Source: Prado023 sp963706885
GTDB taxonomy: Bacteria; Actinomycetota; Actinomycetes; S36-B12; CAIYMF01
DNA length: 64,000 nucleotides
Reading direction: 5' to 3'
Assembly (NCBI GenBank): GCA_963706885.1
Contig: CAVPNX010000018.1
Span: 1-64,000 of the forward strand
Positions 1-11,151 of this stretch are shown here, piece after piece. Both the position numbers and the translations under genes were made by a program. The notes under the pieces were generated by a model. That model was not told the origin of the DNA. It searched no databases and was given only the letters and a program-made list of their open reading frames with translations. The number at the start of each line of letters is the position of its first letter. Within the stretch, counting starts at the first letter, position 1.

Positions 1-10
1 GCAGCGGCCG

Positions 11-484
11 TCAGCCGCGCCGGGCCGCCTCGATGGCCGCCACGTCGATCTTCTGCATCGTCATCGTGGCCTCGAAGGCGCGGCGCGCCTCCTCCCCGCC
101 TGCGGCCATCGCCTCGGTGAGCACCCGCGGGGTGATCTGCCACGAGACACCCCACCGGTCCTTGCACCAGCCGCACTGGCTCTCCTGCCCGCCGTTGCCG
201 ACGATGGCATCCCAGTAGCGGTCAGTCTCCTCCTGGTCCTCGGTGGCGATCTGGAAGGAGAAGGCCTCGGTCTGCGCGAAGCTCGGGCCGCCGTTGAGCC
301 CGATGCACGGGATCCCGGCGACGGTGAACTCCACGGTCAGCACGTCCCCGGCGCGGCCCGACGGGTTGTCGGCGGGCGCGCGGTGGACAGCCGTCACCCG
401 GCTGTCGGGGAACGTCGCCGCGTAGAAGTCGGCCGCCGCCTCGGCGTCCCGCTGGAACCAGAGGCAGATCGTGTTCTTGGGCAT
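11..484 (-). CDS. VOC / PhnB-like glyoxalase-fold protein
   Basis: A 157-residue cytoplasmic protein of the vicinal-oxygen-chelate superfamily, PhnB/3-demethylubiquinone-methyltransferase-like branch. The opening MPKNTICLWFQRDAEAAADF and the later segments EFTVAGIPCIGLNGG, CGWCKDRWGVSWQITP and the C-terminal ATMTMQKIDVAAIEAA stretch are hallmarks of this family. The enzymatic role of such proteins is usually unknown, so the substrate is not assigned. The ATG is preceded by an AAGGGA Shine-Dalgarno-like sequence. It lies about 100 bp downstream of the methyltransferase on the same strand and could be co-transcribed. A second, more distant member of the same fold is encoded at 2898-3335. Confidence 0.85.
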   Translation of the reverse strand: MPKNTICLWFQRDAEAAADFYAATFPDSRVTAVHRAPADNPSGRAGDVLTVEFTVAGIPCIGLNGGPSFAQTEAFSFQIATEDQEETDRYWDAIVGNGGQESQCGWCKDRWGVSWQITPRVLTEAMAAGGEEARRAFEATMTMQKIDVAAIEAARRG

Positions 485-580
485 GGAGGTCCCTTCACCG
501 GTGGAGCGCCCACCGTACCCGTGTCCCGTCGACCGCTCCAGGATCCGGAGTCCACCGATGGCCGCCCCGGGTGCATCCTG

Positions 581-1267
581 CTACTGGCGGGGACGGGCAA
601 GCACGAGGTCGACAGCCAGTCCCCACATGCGGGTCGGCCGGCGTTCGATGACATCGAAGCCCGCCCCATCGATCCACGATGCCGCATCGATGGGCCGGCA
701 GTCCACGAACGCCGGGAAGCGCCGGTGCGACCATCCGTACGCCCGCTCCATGGCCGCGTTCCCACCGATCGACGACATGCTCGCCACGCACAGCCGCCCG
801 GAGGTCCCCAGCACCCGGTGGACCTCGCCGAGGACCGTGGGAACGTCCTCGTCGGCGAACAGCTCGAGCGCGAAGCTCATCAGGACCCCGTCGAACTGAC
901 CGTCCCCGATCGGCATGGCGGCCGCATCGCCGCGCACCATGTCCACCCGCGCCGTCAGCCCACGGGCCGCCACCCGGCGCGCGGTGGCCGCGATCATCCC
1001 GGCCGAGACGTCGAGACCGCAGATCCGCCCGGTCGGTCCGACCCGTTCGGCCAGGGCGACGAGCACCTGGCCAGCGCCGCATCCCGGCTCGAGGATCGCC
1101 TCACCGGGGCCCGGACGCAGCAGTCCATCGACTGCTTCGCGCACGATCCGCCGCTCGCTGCCCTCGGACACCCGGCCGTAGACGCGGCTCATCCGGTCGT
1201 AGCTCGTTGCCGCCCGACGCACCTGAGCCTCGCCCACACGCTCATCATGCCGCGCCGACCGCCGCAT
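581..1267 (-). CDS. class I SAM-dependent methyltransferase
   Basis: A 228-residue protein with a Rossmann-type methyltransferase core: motif I EPGCGAGQVLVALAERVG (about residues 60-77), the acidic ribose-binding region GLDVSAGMI, and a motif II/III region around GDAAAMPIGDGQFDGVLMSF. This matches the Methyltransf_11/UbiE-like class that methylates small molecules; the substrate cannot be read from sequence. The same reading frame stays open far upstream, but that part is antisense to the sucrose phosphorylase gene and is not protein-like. The ATG at 1267 has a GGAG 9 nt upstream; in-frame GTG codons near 1237 and 1222 are alternatives, because homology-like sequence starts at VRRAATSYDRMSRVYG. 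It is divergently oriented from the sucrose phosphorylase gene. Confidence 0.82.
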   Translation of the reverse strand: MRRSARHDERVGEAQVRRAATSYDRMSRVYGRVSEGSERRIVREAVDGLLRPGPGEAILEPGCGAGQVLVALAERVGPTGRICGLDVSAGMIAATARRVAARGLTARVDMVRGDAAAMPIGDGQFDGVLMSFALELFADEDVPTVLGEVHRVLGTSGRLCVASMSSIGGNAAMERAYGWSHRRFPAFVDCRPIDAASWIDGAGFDVIERRPTRMWGLAVDLVLARPRQ

Positions 1268-1378
1268 ACCGGTCTGCTCCGGGCGGGGACGTGAGCTCAG
1301 GTCCGGATCGCGGACCCCGACTCGATAGGCTCGAACGTGAGCTGTTCGGTCCGAACGGCCGGACCTGGGAGGCGACAC

Positions 1379-2878
1379 ATGGCCCCGAACGTGCACACGG
1401 GCGTGCAGCTGATCACCTACGTCGACCGCCTGGGCGGCACGATGGCCGGCCTCAGGGAGGTCCTCGACGGTCCGTTGAGCGGGGTGTTCCAGGGAGTGCA
1501 CCTCCTGCCCTTCTTCACGCCGTTCGACGGGGCCGATGCCGGGTTCGACCCGACGGACCACACGACGGTGGATCCGCGCCTGGGCACCTGGGACGACGTC
1601 CGGGGCCTGGGCGCCGACCGGGCCGTCATGGTCGACATGATCGTCAACCACGTCTCGGCCGACTCCCCCGAGTTCCGCGACGTCGTCGCCCGAGGATCCG
1701 ACTCGCCGCACATGGGGCTGTTCCTCACGATGTCCGACGTCTACCCGGACGGCGCCGACGAGCAGGAGCTGATCGGGATCTACCGCCCGCGGCCCGGCCT
1801 TCCCTTCACCCCGATGACGTTGGGCACCGAGCGCCGGCTGGTCTGGACGACCTTCACCCCGCAGCAGATCGACATCAACGTCGACAGCCCTGCCGGGCAG
1901 GCCTATCTGTCGAAGGTGCTCACCACGCTGGCCGAGGGCGGCGTGACGATGATCCGCCTCGATGCCGCCGGGTACGCCGTCAAGCGTGCGGGCACCTCGT
2001 CGTTCATGACCCCGCAGACGTTCGAGTTCATCGACACGCTCACCGCACAGGCACGGGCGCTCGGGATGACCGTGCTGGTGGAGATCCACGCGCACTTCGA
2101 GCGCCAGGTGGCGATCGGCTCGCGGGTCGACCTCGTGTACGACTTCGCCCTGCCGCCGCTGGTGCTCCACGGGCTGTACACCGGTGATGCCGATCCGATC
2201 CGCCGCTGGCTCGACGTCCGTCCGCAGAACGCCGTGACGGTCCTGGACACCCACGACGGCATCGGGGTCATCGACGTCGGCGCCGACCAGATGGGCGAGC
2301 AGCGCCCCGGCCTGCTCACCCCGGAGCAGATCGACGGCCTCGTCGAGGGCATCCACGCCCACTCCCAGGGCCAGTCCCGCCAGGCCAGCGGTTGGGCCGC
2401 CTCGAACGTCGACGTCTACCAGGTGAACTGCACGTACTACGACGCACTCGGCCGCGACGACGCCGCCTACATCCTGGCCCGGGCCATCCAGTTCTTCACC
2501 CCGGGGATCCCGCAGGTGTACTACGTGGGGCTGCTCGGCGAGTGCAACGACATGGACCTGCTGGCCCGCTCAGGAGTCGGTCGCGACATCAACCGGCACC
2601 ACTTCACCCGCGACGAGATCGACGCCGCCCTGGGCCGCCCGGTCGTTCACGCCCTGCTCGACCTGATCCACCTGCGCAACGAGCACCCCGCCTTCGGCGG
2701 CGAGTTCGAGGCCGGCGGCGCCGGTTCGGGACTGGTGATGACGTGGCGGGCCGGGGACGCGTCGGTGACGTTGGAGGCCGACCTCGCAACACGGTCGGCG
2801 CGCGTCACGGTCGACGACGGCGCGGGCGGCACCACGGTCTGCCACGACCTGCTGGCCGACTCCGCGCTGCTGCGCTGA
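1379..2878 (+). CDS. sucrose phosphorylase (GH13 subfamily 18)
   Basis: A 499-residue cytoplasmic enzyme that phosphorolyses sucrose to alpha-glucose-1-phosphate and fructose. It closely follows the bifidobacterial sucrose phosphorylase pattern: VQLITYVDRLGG at the start, LPFFTPFDGADAGFDPTDHT, IYRPRPGLPFTPM, and LDTHDGIGVIDVG. The GH13 catalytic residues are present: nucleophile Asp195 in RLDAAGYA, acid/base Glu235 in VEIHAHFE, and Asp293 in LDTHDG. The ATG at 1379 has a strong GGGAGG ribosome site; an in-frame GTG at 1337 sits 5 nt after TAGGCT and could be a leaderless alternative. Related enzymes of this subfamily act on glucosylglycerate or sucrose-6-phosphate, so substrate is probable, not proven. 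No sugar transporter is adjacent. Confidence 0.9.
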   Translation: MAPNVHTGVQLITYVDRLGGTMAGLREVLDGPLSGVFQGVHLLPFFTPFDGADAGFDPTDHTTVDPRLGTWDDVRGLGADRAVMVDMIVNHVSADSPEFRDVVARGSDSPHMGLFLTMSDVYPDGADEQELIGIYRPRPGLPFTPMTLGTERRLVWTTFTPQQIDINVDSPAGQAYLSKVLTTLAEGGVTMIRLDAAGYAVKRAGTSSFMTPQTFEFIDTLTAQARALGMTVLVEIHAHFERQVAIGSRVDLVYDFALPPLVLHGLYTGDADPIRRWLDVRPQNAVTVLDTHDGIGVIDVGADQMGEQRPGLLTPEQIDGLVEGIHAHSQGQSRQASGWAASNVDVYQVNCTYYDALGRDDAAYILARAIQFFTPGIPQVYYVGLLGECNDMDLLARSGVGRDINRHHFTRDEIDAALGRPVVHALLDLIHLRNEHPAFGGEFEAGGAGSGLVMTWRAGDASVTLEADLATRSARVTVDDGAGGTTVCHDLLADSALLR

Positions 2879-2890
2879 CCAATCGGCCCC

Positions 2891-2907
2891 CGAGGGCTCA
2901 GCCCTCG
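2891..2907. terminator. bidirectional hairpin between convergent genes
   Basis: CGAGGGC-TCA-GCCCTCG forms a perfect 7-bp stem with a 3-nt loop 13 bp past the sucrose phosphorylase stop. The loop TCA is the reverse complement of the TGA stop of the convergent VOC gene. No clear T-run follows on either side, so it is a hairpin-only terminator candidate. Confidence 0.45.
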
Positions 2908-3335
2908 AACACGACCGATCCGGTGTAGCTGAGCATCCACTCGACGCCGAAGCGGTCCGTGCACCCGGCGAACCACTCTGCCCACTCGGTGGCCGCCGGC
3001 TCCATCGAGACCGTCCCGCCCGCGGACAGCGCCTCGAAGAGCCGCTGGGCCTCGGCCGCGTCGTCGGCCTCGACGTGCAGCGAGAAGTCGTTGCCCGTGG
3101 TCAGCTGCTGGCCCAGCGAGGCCAACATGTCGGTGCCCATGAGCATCGTGCCGTTCGGGAGTTCGAGTCCCACGTTGGCCACCTTGTCCAGGTCCGCCTC
3201 CGGCAGCTGTGACATGGAGCCGAAGTCGCGGAACCGCGCGACCCCCATGATCCGGCCGCCGAAGACCTCGGCGTAGAACGTGAACGCCTCCTCGGTGGTG
3301 CCGTCGAAGTTCAGGTACGGGGTCAGGGCCTTCAT
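2898..3335 (-). CDS. VOC family protein (PhnB-like)
   Basis: A 145-residue glyoxalase/bleomycin-resistance-fold protein of the PhnB subfamily. The sequence begins MKALTPYLNFDGTTEEAFTF, followed by YAEVFGG, FSLHVEADDAAEAQRLFEAL and a final FGVEWMLSYTG, the classic layout of the two beta-alpha-beta-beta-beta halves. Substrate unknown. The ATG at 3335 is preceded by a perfect GAGGAGG ribosome site. It converges on the sucrose phosphorylase gene and is divergent from the RibD-C-like gene at 3444, the two starts being about 110 bp apart. Confidence 0.87.
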   Translation of the reverse strand: MKALTPYLNFDGTTEEAFTFYAEVFGGRIMGVARFRDFGSMSQLPEADLDKVANVGLELPNGTMLMGTDMLASLGQQLTTGNDFSLHVEADDAAEAQRLFEALSAGGTVSMEPAATEWAEWFAGCTDRFGVEWMLSYTGSVVFEG

Positions 3336-3443
3336 CTCATCCTCCTCGGCAGGGGTGGGCGACGCTACCAGCCCCGGCACCCACGTCGCCGGCCGATCGC
3401 CGGCCACTACGATCGCGACACCCATCACGGGAGAGGAGCCCAG

Positions 3444-4040
3444 GTGAGCAAGCTGGTCGCGCTCATGTCGATGTCCCTCGACGGGTTCGTGGCTGACGCC
3501 CATGACGGCGTCGCTGAGGTGTTCGACTGGTACTTCTCGGGCGACGTCGACATCCCCATGCCGAGCCCGGGATCGGACATGACGTTCCACGTCTCGGCAC
3601 CCAGCGCGCGGCACATCCGCGGGTTGATGGCTGAGGTCGGCGCGATGCTCACAGGTCGCCGGACGTTCGAGGTCGCCGGCGGCTGGGGCGGCCAGCACCC
3701 GTGGCAGGTGCCCGCGTTCGTCGTCACGCACGCCGTGCCCGAGGGCTGGCCACGACCCGGCTCCACAGTCCACTTCGTCACCGACGGCATCCAGGGCGCC
3801 GTTGAGCAGGCGAAGTCGGCGGCGGGCCCGAAGTCGGTGGGCGTGCACGGTGCGCAGACGATCCAGCAGTGCCTCAACGCCGGGCTGCTCGACGAGATCC
3901 ACATCGACCTCGCTGCCGTGCTGCTGGGGTCGGGCGTGCGGCTGTTCGAGCACATCGCCAGCACCCCGGTCGTCCTGGGGAACCCCACGGTCGTGGTGGG
4001 CGACGGCGTCACACACCTGCGCTACCCCGTGCATCGGTGA
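3444..4040 (+). CDS. dihydrofolate reductase / RibD C-terminal domain protein
   Basis: A 198-residue stand-alone RibD_C domain (DHFR fold, presumed NADPH-dependent reductase). Hallmarks are the N-terminal LVALMSMSLDGFVAD, the central MLTGRRTFEVAGGWGG, and the C-terminal GAQTIQQCLNAGLLDEIHIDL followed by LLGSGVRLF. Stand-alone members are common in actinobacteria and mostly uncharacterised; there is no deaminase domain, so it is not a full riboflavin RibD. The GTG start has a GGAGAGGAG ribosome site upstream. No riboflavin genes are nearby. Confidence 0.87.
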   Translation: MSKLVALMSMSLDGFVADAHDGVAEVFDWYFSGDVDIPMPSPGSDMTFHVSAPSARHIRGLMAEVGAMLTGRRTFEVAGGWGGQHPWQVPAFVVTHAVPEGWPRPGSTVHFVTDGIQGAVEQAKSAAGPKSVGVHGAQTIQQCLNAGLLDEIHIDLAAVLLGSGVRLFEHIASTPVVLGNPTVVVGDGVTHLRYPVHR

Positions 4041-4155
4041 CCCATCTGCGTCCGCGGCGTGCCCTAGGAGCGGGAGCCGGCGGGGATCGCGCTGGCGACT
4101 CTGACGCCCTGCCCAGCCGTGAGCCGGAGTTCATGCGTCCGTAACGCAGCCGGAC

Positions 4156-4161
4156 TACGGT
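4156..4161 (+). promoter_or_regulatory. -10 box, leaderless start of glgP
   Basis: TACGGT (TANNNT) ends 6 nt before the ATG at 4168 and no ribosome site precedes the start, as in leaderless actinobacterial transcripts. No convincing -35 is visible. Confidence 0.4.
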
Positions 4162-4167
4162 GGCGCA

Positions 4168-6741
<2,574 letters not shown>

Positions 6742-6800
6742 GGCGGACCGGTCGGCGGGCTGAGGTGCAGCGGTCGCCGGGAGCGGGAGTCGGACGTACC

Positions 6801-8243
6801 GTGACGTCCATGGAACCGAACGCGGCACGCCTCCCCGAGCTGGCACGTGACGGGTCCGCCCCCGAACCCTCGATCGGCACACTTGGTGAGCTGCGCGCCA
6901 GCGGCCATCGGCAGCTGCACCTGCGCCAGGAGCTCCGTGCGAACCTGCTGGCGGCGCTGCAGGAGGACCGCGACCCGTGGCCGGGTATCCACGGCTTCGA
7001 CTCGACGGTGATCCCCCAGCTCGAGCGGGCCCTGCTCGCGGGGCACGATGTGGTGCTGCTCGGGGAGCGTGGCCAGGGCAAGACCCGCCTGCTGCGCAGC
7101 CTCGTCGGCATGCTCGACGAGTGGACCCCGGTGATCGCCGGCTCCGAGCTCGGCGAGCACCCGTACGAGCCGATCACCGCCGCGTCACGGCGCCGCGCCG
7201 CCGAGCTCGGTGACGACCTCCCGGTGGCGTGGCGGCACCGCTCGGAGCGCTACGCCGAGAAGCTGGCCACCCCCGACACGAGCGTCGCGGACCTCATCGG
7301 CGACGTCGACCCGATGAAGGTGGCCGAGGGTCGCAGCCTCGGGGATCCCGAGACCATCCACTTCGGCCTCATCCCCCGCAGCCACCGCGGGATCGTGGCC
7401 ATCAACGAGCTGCCCGACCTCGCCGAGCGCATCCAGGTGGCCATGCTCAACGTGATGGAGGAGCGCGACATCCAGATCCGCGGCTACGTGCTGCGCCTGC
7501 CCCTCGACGTCCTGGTGGTCGCCAGCGCCAACCCCGAGGACTACACCAACCGCGGTCGCATCATCACGCCCCTGAAGGACCGGTTCGGCGCCGAGATCCG
7601 GACCCACTACCCGGTGGCCCTCGCCGACGAGATCGCGGTCATCCGGCAGGAGTCCCACCTGGTCGCCGAGGTGCCCGACCACCTGCTCGAGATCCTCGCG
7701 CGGTTCGCCCGGGCGCTGCGCGGCTCCCCCAGCATCGATCAGCGCTCGGGTGTCTCGGCCCGGCTGTCGATCGCCGCGGCTGAGACCCTGGCCGCCGCCG
7801 CACTGCACCGGGCCACGGCCCAGGGCGAGCCGACCCCGGTGGCCCGCCCGGTCGACCTCGGCACCATCATCGACGTGCTCGGCGGCAAGGTCGAGTTCGA
7901 GACCGGCGAGGAGGGCCGCGAGCGCGACGTCCTGGTCCACCTGTTGCGCTCGGCGACCGCTGAGACGGTTCGGGAGCGGTTCCGGGGCATCGACATGGGC
8001 CCGCTGGTCAGGGCCCTCGATGGGGGCGCGGGGGTTACCACCGGCGAGCAGGTGTCCGCCCGGGCGTTCCTGGACGGCCTGCCCGACCTCGGCGGGGCCG
8101 ACACCTACGACCGCATCATCGAACGCCTCGACGCACGCGACGACGGGGAGCGTGCGGGGGCCATCGAGCTCGCCCTGGAGGGGCTGTACCTGGCGCGCAA
8201 GGTCGGCAAGGAACAGGTCGACGGCCAGACGGTCTACGGGTGA
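6801..8243 (+). CDS. MoxR/magnesium-chelatase-like AAA+ ATPase
   Basis: A 480-residue AAA+ ATPase. Walker A is GERGQGKT (residues 88-95); the Walker B-like segment GIVAINELPDL has Asn-Glu in place of the usual Asp-Glu; sensor 1 is the ASANPEDYTN region, followed by RGRIITPLKDRFGAEI. The insertion between Walker A and B and the extended C-terminal helical region fit the ChlI-related ATPases annotated as Mg-chelatase or sigma-54-interacting, similar to M. tuberculosis Rv0958. No chlorophyll genes are present, so a chaperone-like MoxR role with the adjacent VWA protein is the better reading. The GTG at 6801 has a GGGAG 12 nt upstream; the ATG at 6810 is the alternative. The VWA gene follows after 42 bp. 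Confidence 0.85.
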   Translation: MTSMEPNAARLPELARDGSAPEPSIGTLGELRASGHRQLHLRQELRANLLAALQEDRDPWPGIHGFDSTVIPQLERALLAGHDVVLLGERGQGKTRLLRSLVGMLDEWTPVIAGSELGEHPYEPITAASRRRAAELGDDLPVAWRHRSERYAEKLATPDTSVADLIGDVDPMKVAEGRSLGDPETIHFGLIPRSHRGIVAINELPDLAERIQVAMLNVMEERDIQIRGYVLRLPLDVLVVASANPEDYTNRGRIITPLKDRFGAEIRTHYPVALADEIAVIRQESHLVAEVPDHLLEILARFARALRGSPSIDQRSGVSARLSIAAAETLAAAALHRATAQGEPTPVARPVDLGTIIDVLGGKVEFETGEEGRERDVLVHLLRSATAETVRERFRGIDMGPLVRALDGGAGVTTGEQVSARAFLDGLPDLGGADTYDRIIERLDARDDGERAGAIELALEGLYLARKVGKEQVDGQTVYG

Positions 8244-8285
8244 TCCGGTGGCCGGCGGCGTGCGGACGACGGCGGTGACCCGGCG

Positions 8286-10322
8286 ATGAGTGATGCCCGG
8301 GACCGCCCCTCCCACCGCGCCCGGTACGCCCGCTACTCCGGAGGCGACCCGCTGGCTCCCCCGGTGGACCTCGCCGAGGCCCTCGAGGCGATCGGCGAGG
8401 AGGTCATGGCCGGGCACTCCCCCGCATGGGCGATGCGGGAGTTCCTCCGCCGCGGTGGTCGCGATCAGCGCGGCCTCGACGACCTGCAGCGGCTCGTCCA
8501 ACGGCGCCGGCGTGACCTGCTCGACCGACACCGGCTGGACGGCACCCTCGAGGAGGTCCGCGAGCTGCTCGACCGCGCCGTGCTCGCCGAGCGCAAGCAG
8601 CTGGCCCGCGACCTCGACGACGACGCGCGGTTCGCAGAGATGCGGATCGGCAACCTGCCGGCCTCCACCGCGGCAGCAGTGACCGAGCTGTCCGACTACG
8701 ACTGGCGCAGCTCCGAGGCCCGGGAGGACTACGAGCGCATCAAGGACCTGCTCGGCCGCGAGCTGCTCGACCAGCGCTTCGCCGGCATGAAGCAGGCCCT
8801 GCAGGGCGCCACGGACGAGGACCGCCAACGCATCAACGAGATGCTCGACGACCTCAACGACCTGCTCGAGGCACATGCTCGCGGTGAGGACACACCGGAG
8901 CAGTTCGCCGAGTTCATGGACAAGCACGGCGAGCACTTCCCCGAGGACCCCGGCAACGTCGAGGAGCTCATCGACGCCCTGGCCCAGCGTGCCGCGGCCG
9001 CGCAGCGCATGCTCAACTCGATGACGCCCGAGCAGCGCGACGAGCTGATGTCGATGGCGCAGCAGGCGTTCGGATCACCCTCGCTGCAGCAGTCGCTGGC
9101 TCGCCTCGACGCCACGCTGCGCGCCCTGCGCCCCGGCGAGGACTGGGACGGGGGCGAGGCGTTCCGCGGCGATCAGGGGCTCGGCCTCGGGGACGGGACC
9201 GGAGTCCTGCAGGACCTCGCCGAGCTCGAGGCCCTCGGCGAGCAGCTGAGCCAGCAGTACGCCGGGGCACGCATGGACGACATCGACCTCGACGCCCTGA
9301 GCCGCCAGCTCGGCGACCAGGCGGCCATCGACGCCCGCACCCTGCAGGAGCTCGAGCGCGAGCTCGCCGAGCGCGGGTACCTGCGCAACACCTCGGACGG
9401 ATCCCAGCGGCTGTCGCCCAAGGCCATGCGCGAGCTGGGCCGGGCACTGCTGCGCGACGTGGCCACCCGGTTGAGTGCCCGGCCGGGCCAGCGCGACCTC
9501 CGGCAGGCGGGGGCAGCGGGCGAGCGCAGCGGGGCAACCCGCGAGTGGGCGTTCGGCGACATCGAGCCGTGGGACGTCACACGCACCCTGACGCGTGCGA
9601 TCCAGCGAACGGCGACCGAGGGACAGGACCCGCGCCAGGGGGTGCGCATCCGCATGGGCGACATCGAGGTGACCGAGACCGAGGCACGCACGCGGGCAGT
9701 GGTCGCCCTGCTCGTCGACACCTCGTTCTCGATGGCGATGGACGGGCGGTGGGTGCCGATGAAGCGGACGGCGCTCGCCCTGCACCACCTCATCGGCACC
9801 CGCTTCCGCGGCGACCACCTGCAGCTGATCGGCTTCGGGCGCCACGCGTCGGTCATGGACATCGAGCAGCTCACCGCCCTCGCGCCCAACTCGGTCACCG
9901 GCACCAACCTGCACCACGGGCTCCTGCTGGCCAACCGCTGGTTCCGCAAGCACCCGGCCGACCAGCCGGTCCTGCTGGTCGTGACCGATGGCGAGCCGAC
10001 CGCGCACCTCGAGGCCGACGGCAGGGCGCTGTTCAGCTACCCACCGCATCCCATGACGGTCCGGCGCACGGTCGAGGAGCTGGAGGCCTCCGGCCGGCTC
10101 GGCGCCCAGGTCACGTTCTTCCGGCTCGGCGAGGACCCCGGACTCGCGCGGTTCGTGGACTCGCTGGCCCGCAAGGTCGACGGGCGCGTCCTGGCTCCTG
10201 AGCTCGACGACCTGGGGGCCGCGGTGGTCGGCTCCTACCTGGGCTCCCGCCACGGCGGGGGTGGGGAGTACGGGCGGTACAGCGACTGGTTCGGCGGCCG
10301 CGGCTTCTGGGTGCCTGAGTAG
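8286..10322 (+). CDS. VWA-domain partner of the MoxR-like ATPase
   Basis: A 678-residue protein with a long, charged, mostly helical N-terminal region and a C-terminal von Willebrand factor A domain. The metal-ion-dependent adhesion site DTSFS begins at residue 478 in ALLVDTSFSMAMDGRW, with the later MIDAS threonine region NSVTGTNLHHGL and VLLVVTDGEPTA. Size and order match the M. tuberculosis Rv0958/Rv0959 pair. MoxR-VWA couples are thought to insert metals or remodel protein complexes; the client here is unknown, since no dehydrogenase or chelatase subunit lies nearby. It is cytoplasmic by sequence (no signal peptide or membrane segment) and almost certainly in an operon with the ATPase 42 bp upstream. 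Confidence 0.85.
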   Translation: MSDARDRPSHRARYARYSGGDPLAPPVDLAEALEAIGEEVMAGHSPAWAMREFLRRGGRDQRGLDDLQRLVQRRRRDLLDRHRLDGTLEEVRELLDRAVLAERKQLARDLDDDARFAEMRIGNLPASTAAAVTELSDYDWRSSEAREDYERIKDLLGRELLDQRFAGMKQALQGATDEDRQRINEMLDDLNDLLEAHARGEDTPEQFAEFMDKHGEHFPEDPGNVEELIDALAQRAAAAQRMLNSMTPEQRDELMSMAQQAFGSPSLQQSLARLDATLRALRPGEDWDGGEAFRGDQGLGLGDGTGVLQDLAELEALGEQLSQQYAGARMDDIDLDALSRQLGDQAAIDARTLQELERELAERGYLRNTSDGSQRLSPKAMRELGRALLRDVATRLSARPGQRDLRQAGAAGERSGATREWAFGDIEPWDVTRTLTRAIQRTATEGQDPRQGVRIRMGDIEVTETEARTRAVVALLVDTSFSMAMDGRWVPMKRTALALHHLIGTRFRGDHLQLIGFGRHASVMDIEQLTALAPNSVTGTNLHHGLLLANRWFRKHPADQPVLLVVTDGEPTAHLEADGRALFSYPPHPMTVRRTVEELEASGRLGAQVTFFRLGEDPGLARFVDSLARKVDGRVLAPELDDLGAAVVGSYLGSRHGGGGEYGRYSDWFGGRGFWVPE

Positions 10323-10377
10323 CGCCGGACCCGGGGATGCCCGAGGGGCCCGACCGGCGTGCCGGCGGGGCAACAGC

Positions 10378-11148
10378 TCAGTAGCTGTTCGCCTGCGCCC
10401 GGGCGAAGCGCATGACGCTGCCCGACAGCGTCGCGAAGGTGCTGTTCTGCAGGCGAAGCCCCAGGAACAGCACGATCGTGCTGGCGGCGCTGATCACCCC
10501 GTTGACGCTCAAGGCAAGCAGCACGATCAGCAGGGTCAGGGTCCCGGCTGAGGAGATGAGCCCCCCGACCTCGGCGGACACGATCCGGGAGCGCACCCGC
10601 ACGTGGGTGGCGACGGCCGACTTGGCCCTCCCGAGCTCCACATACCCGCGCTGCTCGGTGCGCTGGCGCGTGAACAGCCGCCCGAGCGCCTCGCCGAGAA
10701 GGACGATCAGCACCAGGTTGAGGACGCCGAAGACCGGCGCGAGGACCACGAAGTAGGCGGCCATCAGCAGCATCTGCGCGACTGCCGTCAACACGGTGAC
10801 CATCTCCATGCCGAGCGCCCACCGCCAGCTCTCGATGTTGGCGGGCGCAGTGCGCTCGGCCGACCGGAAGACCCGGTCGAAGAAGGTCACGCGGTAGGTC
10901 CTCTGCGCGTACTGGGCGCCGCGGGTCGCCACGAACAGCAGCACGAAGACCGCGAGCTCAGGCAGCAGTTCGGCCAAGGAGCGCGCAGGGTCCTCCGTGA
11001 TGATCTGAGTGAACAGGGAGGCGACCACCAGCTCGGTCAGCGGGATCACGGCGCCCACGAGCACGAGAGCGAGGAGCTGCCAGCGCTGGCGAACGCCGGG
11101 GACGAGCGTGTGACACGTTCGTGCCAGCGACCTGGCCAACTCCCGCAT
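10378..11148 (-). CDS. ABC-exporter-like membrane domain without an ATPase
   Basis: A 256-residue integral membrane protein. Hydrophobic segments lie near residues 26-48, 65-80, 110-150 (two) and 195-235 (two), giving five or six spans. The arrangement, with the cytoplasmic-loop-like stretch ARGAQYAQRTYRVTFFDRVFRSAER, resembles the transmembrane half of type I ABC exporters, but no nucleotide-binding domain follows and none is encoded nearby. The ATG comes 3 nt after the stop of the pyruvyltransferase gene, so the two are co-translated. It may be a membrane partner for export or processing of the polysaccharide modified by that enzyme; this is inference from context only. Confidence 0.6.
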   Translation of the reverse strand: MRELARSLARTCHTLVPGVRQRWQLLALVLVGAVIPLTELVVASLFTQIITEDPARSLAELLPELAVFVLLFVATRGAQYAQRTYRVTFFDRVFRSAERTAPANIESWRWALGMEMVTVLTAVAQMLLMAAYFVVLAPVFGVLNLVLIVLLGEALGRLFTRQRTEQRGYVELGRAKSAVATHVRVRSRIVSAEVGGLISSAGTLTLLIVLLALSVNGVISAASTIVLFLGLRLQNSTFATLSGSVMRFARAQANSY

Positions 11149-11151
11149 CAA

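Noticed and set aside
581..2362. 593-residue methyltransferase with long N-terminal extension
   Set aside because: The extension is antisense to sucrose phosphorylase; the GGAG-preceded ATG at 1267 gives a normal-length enzyme.
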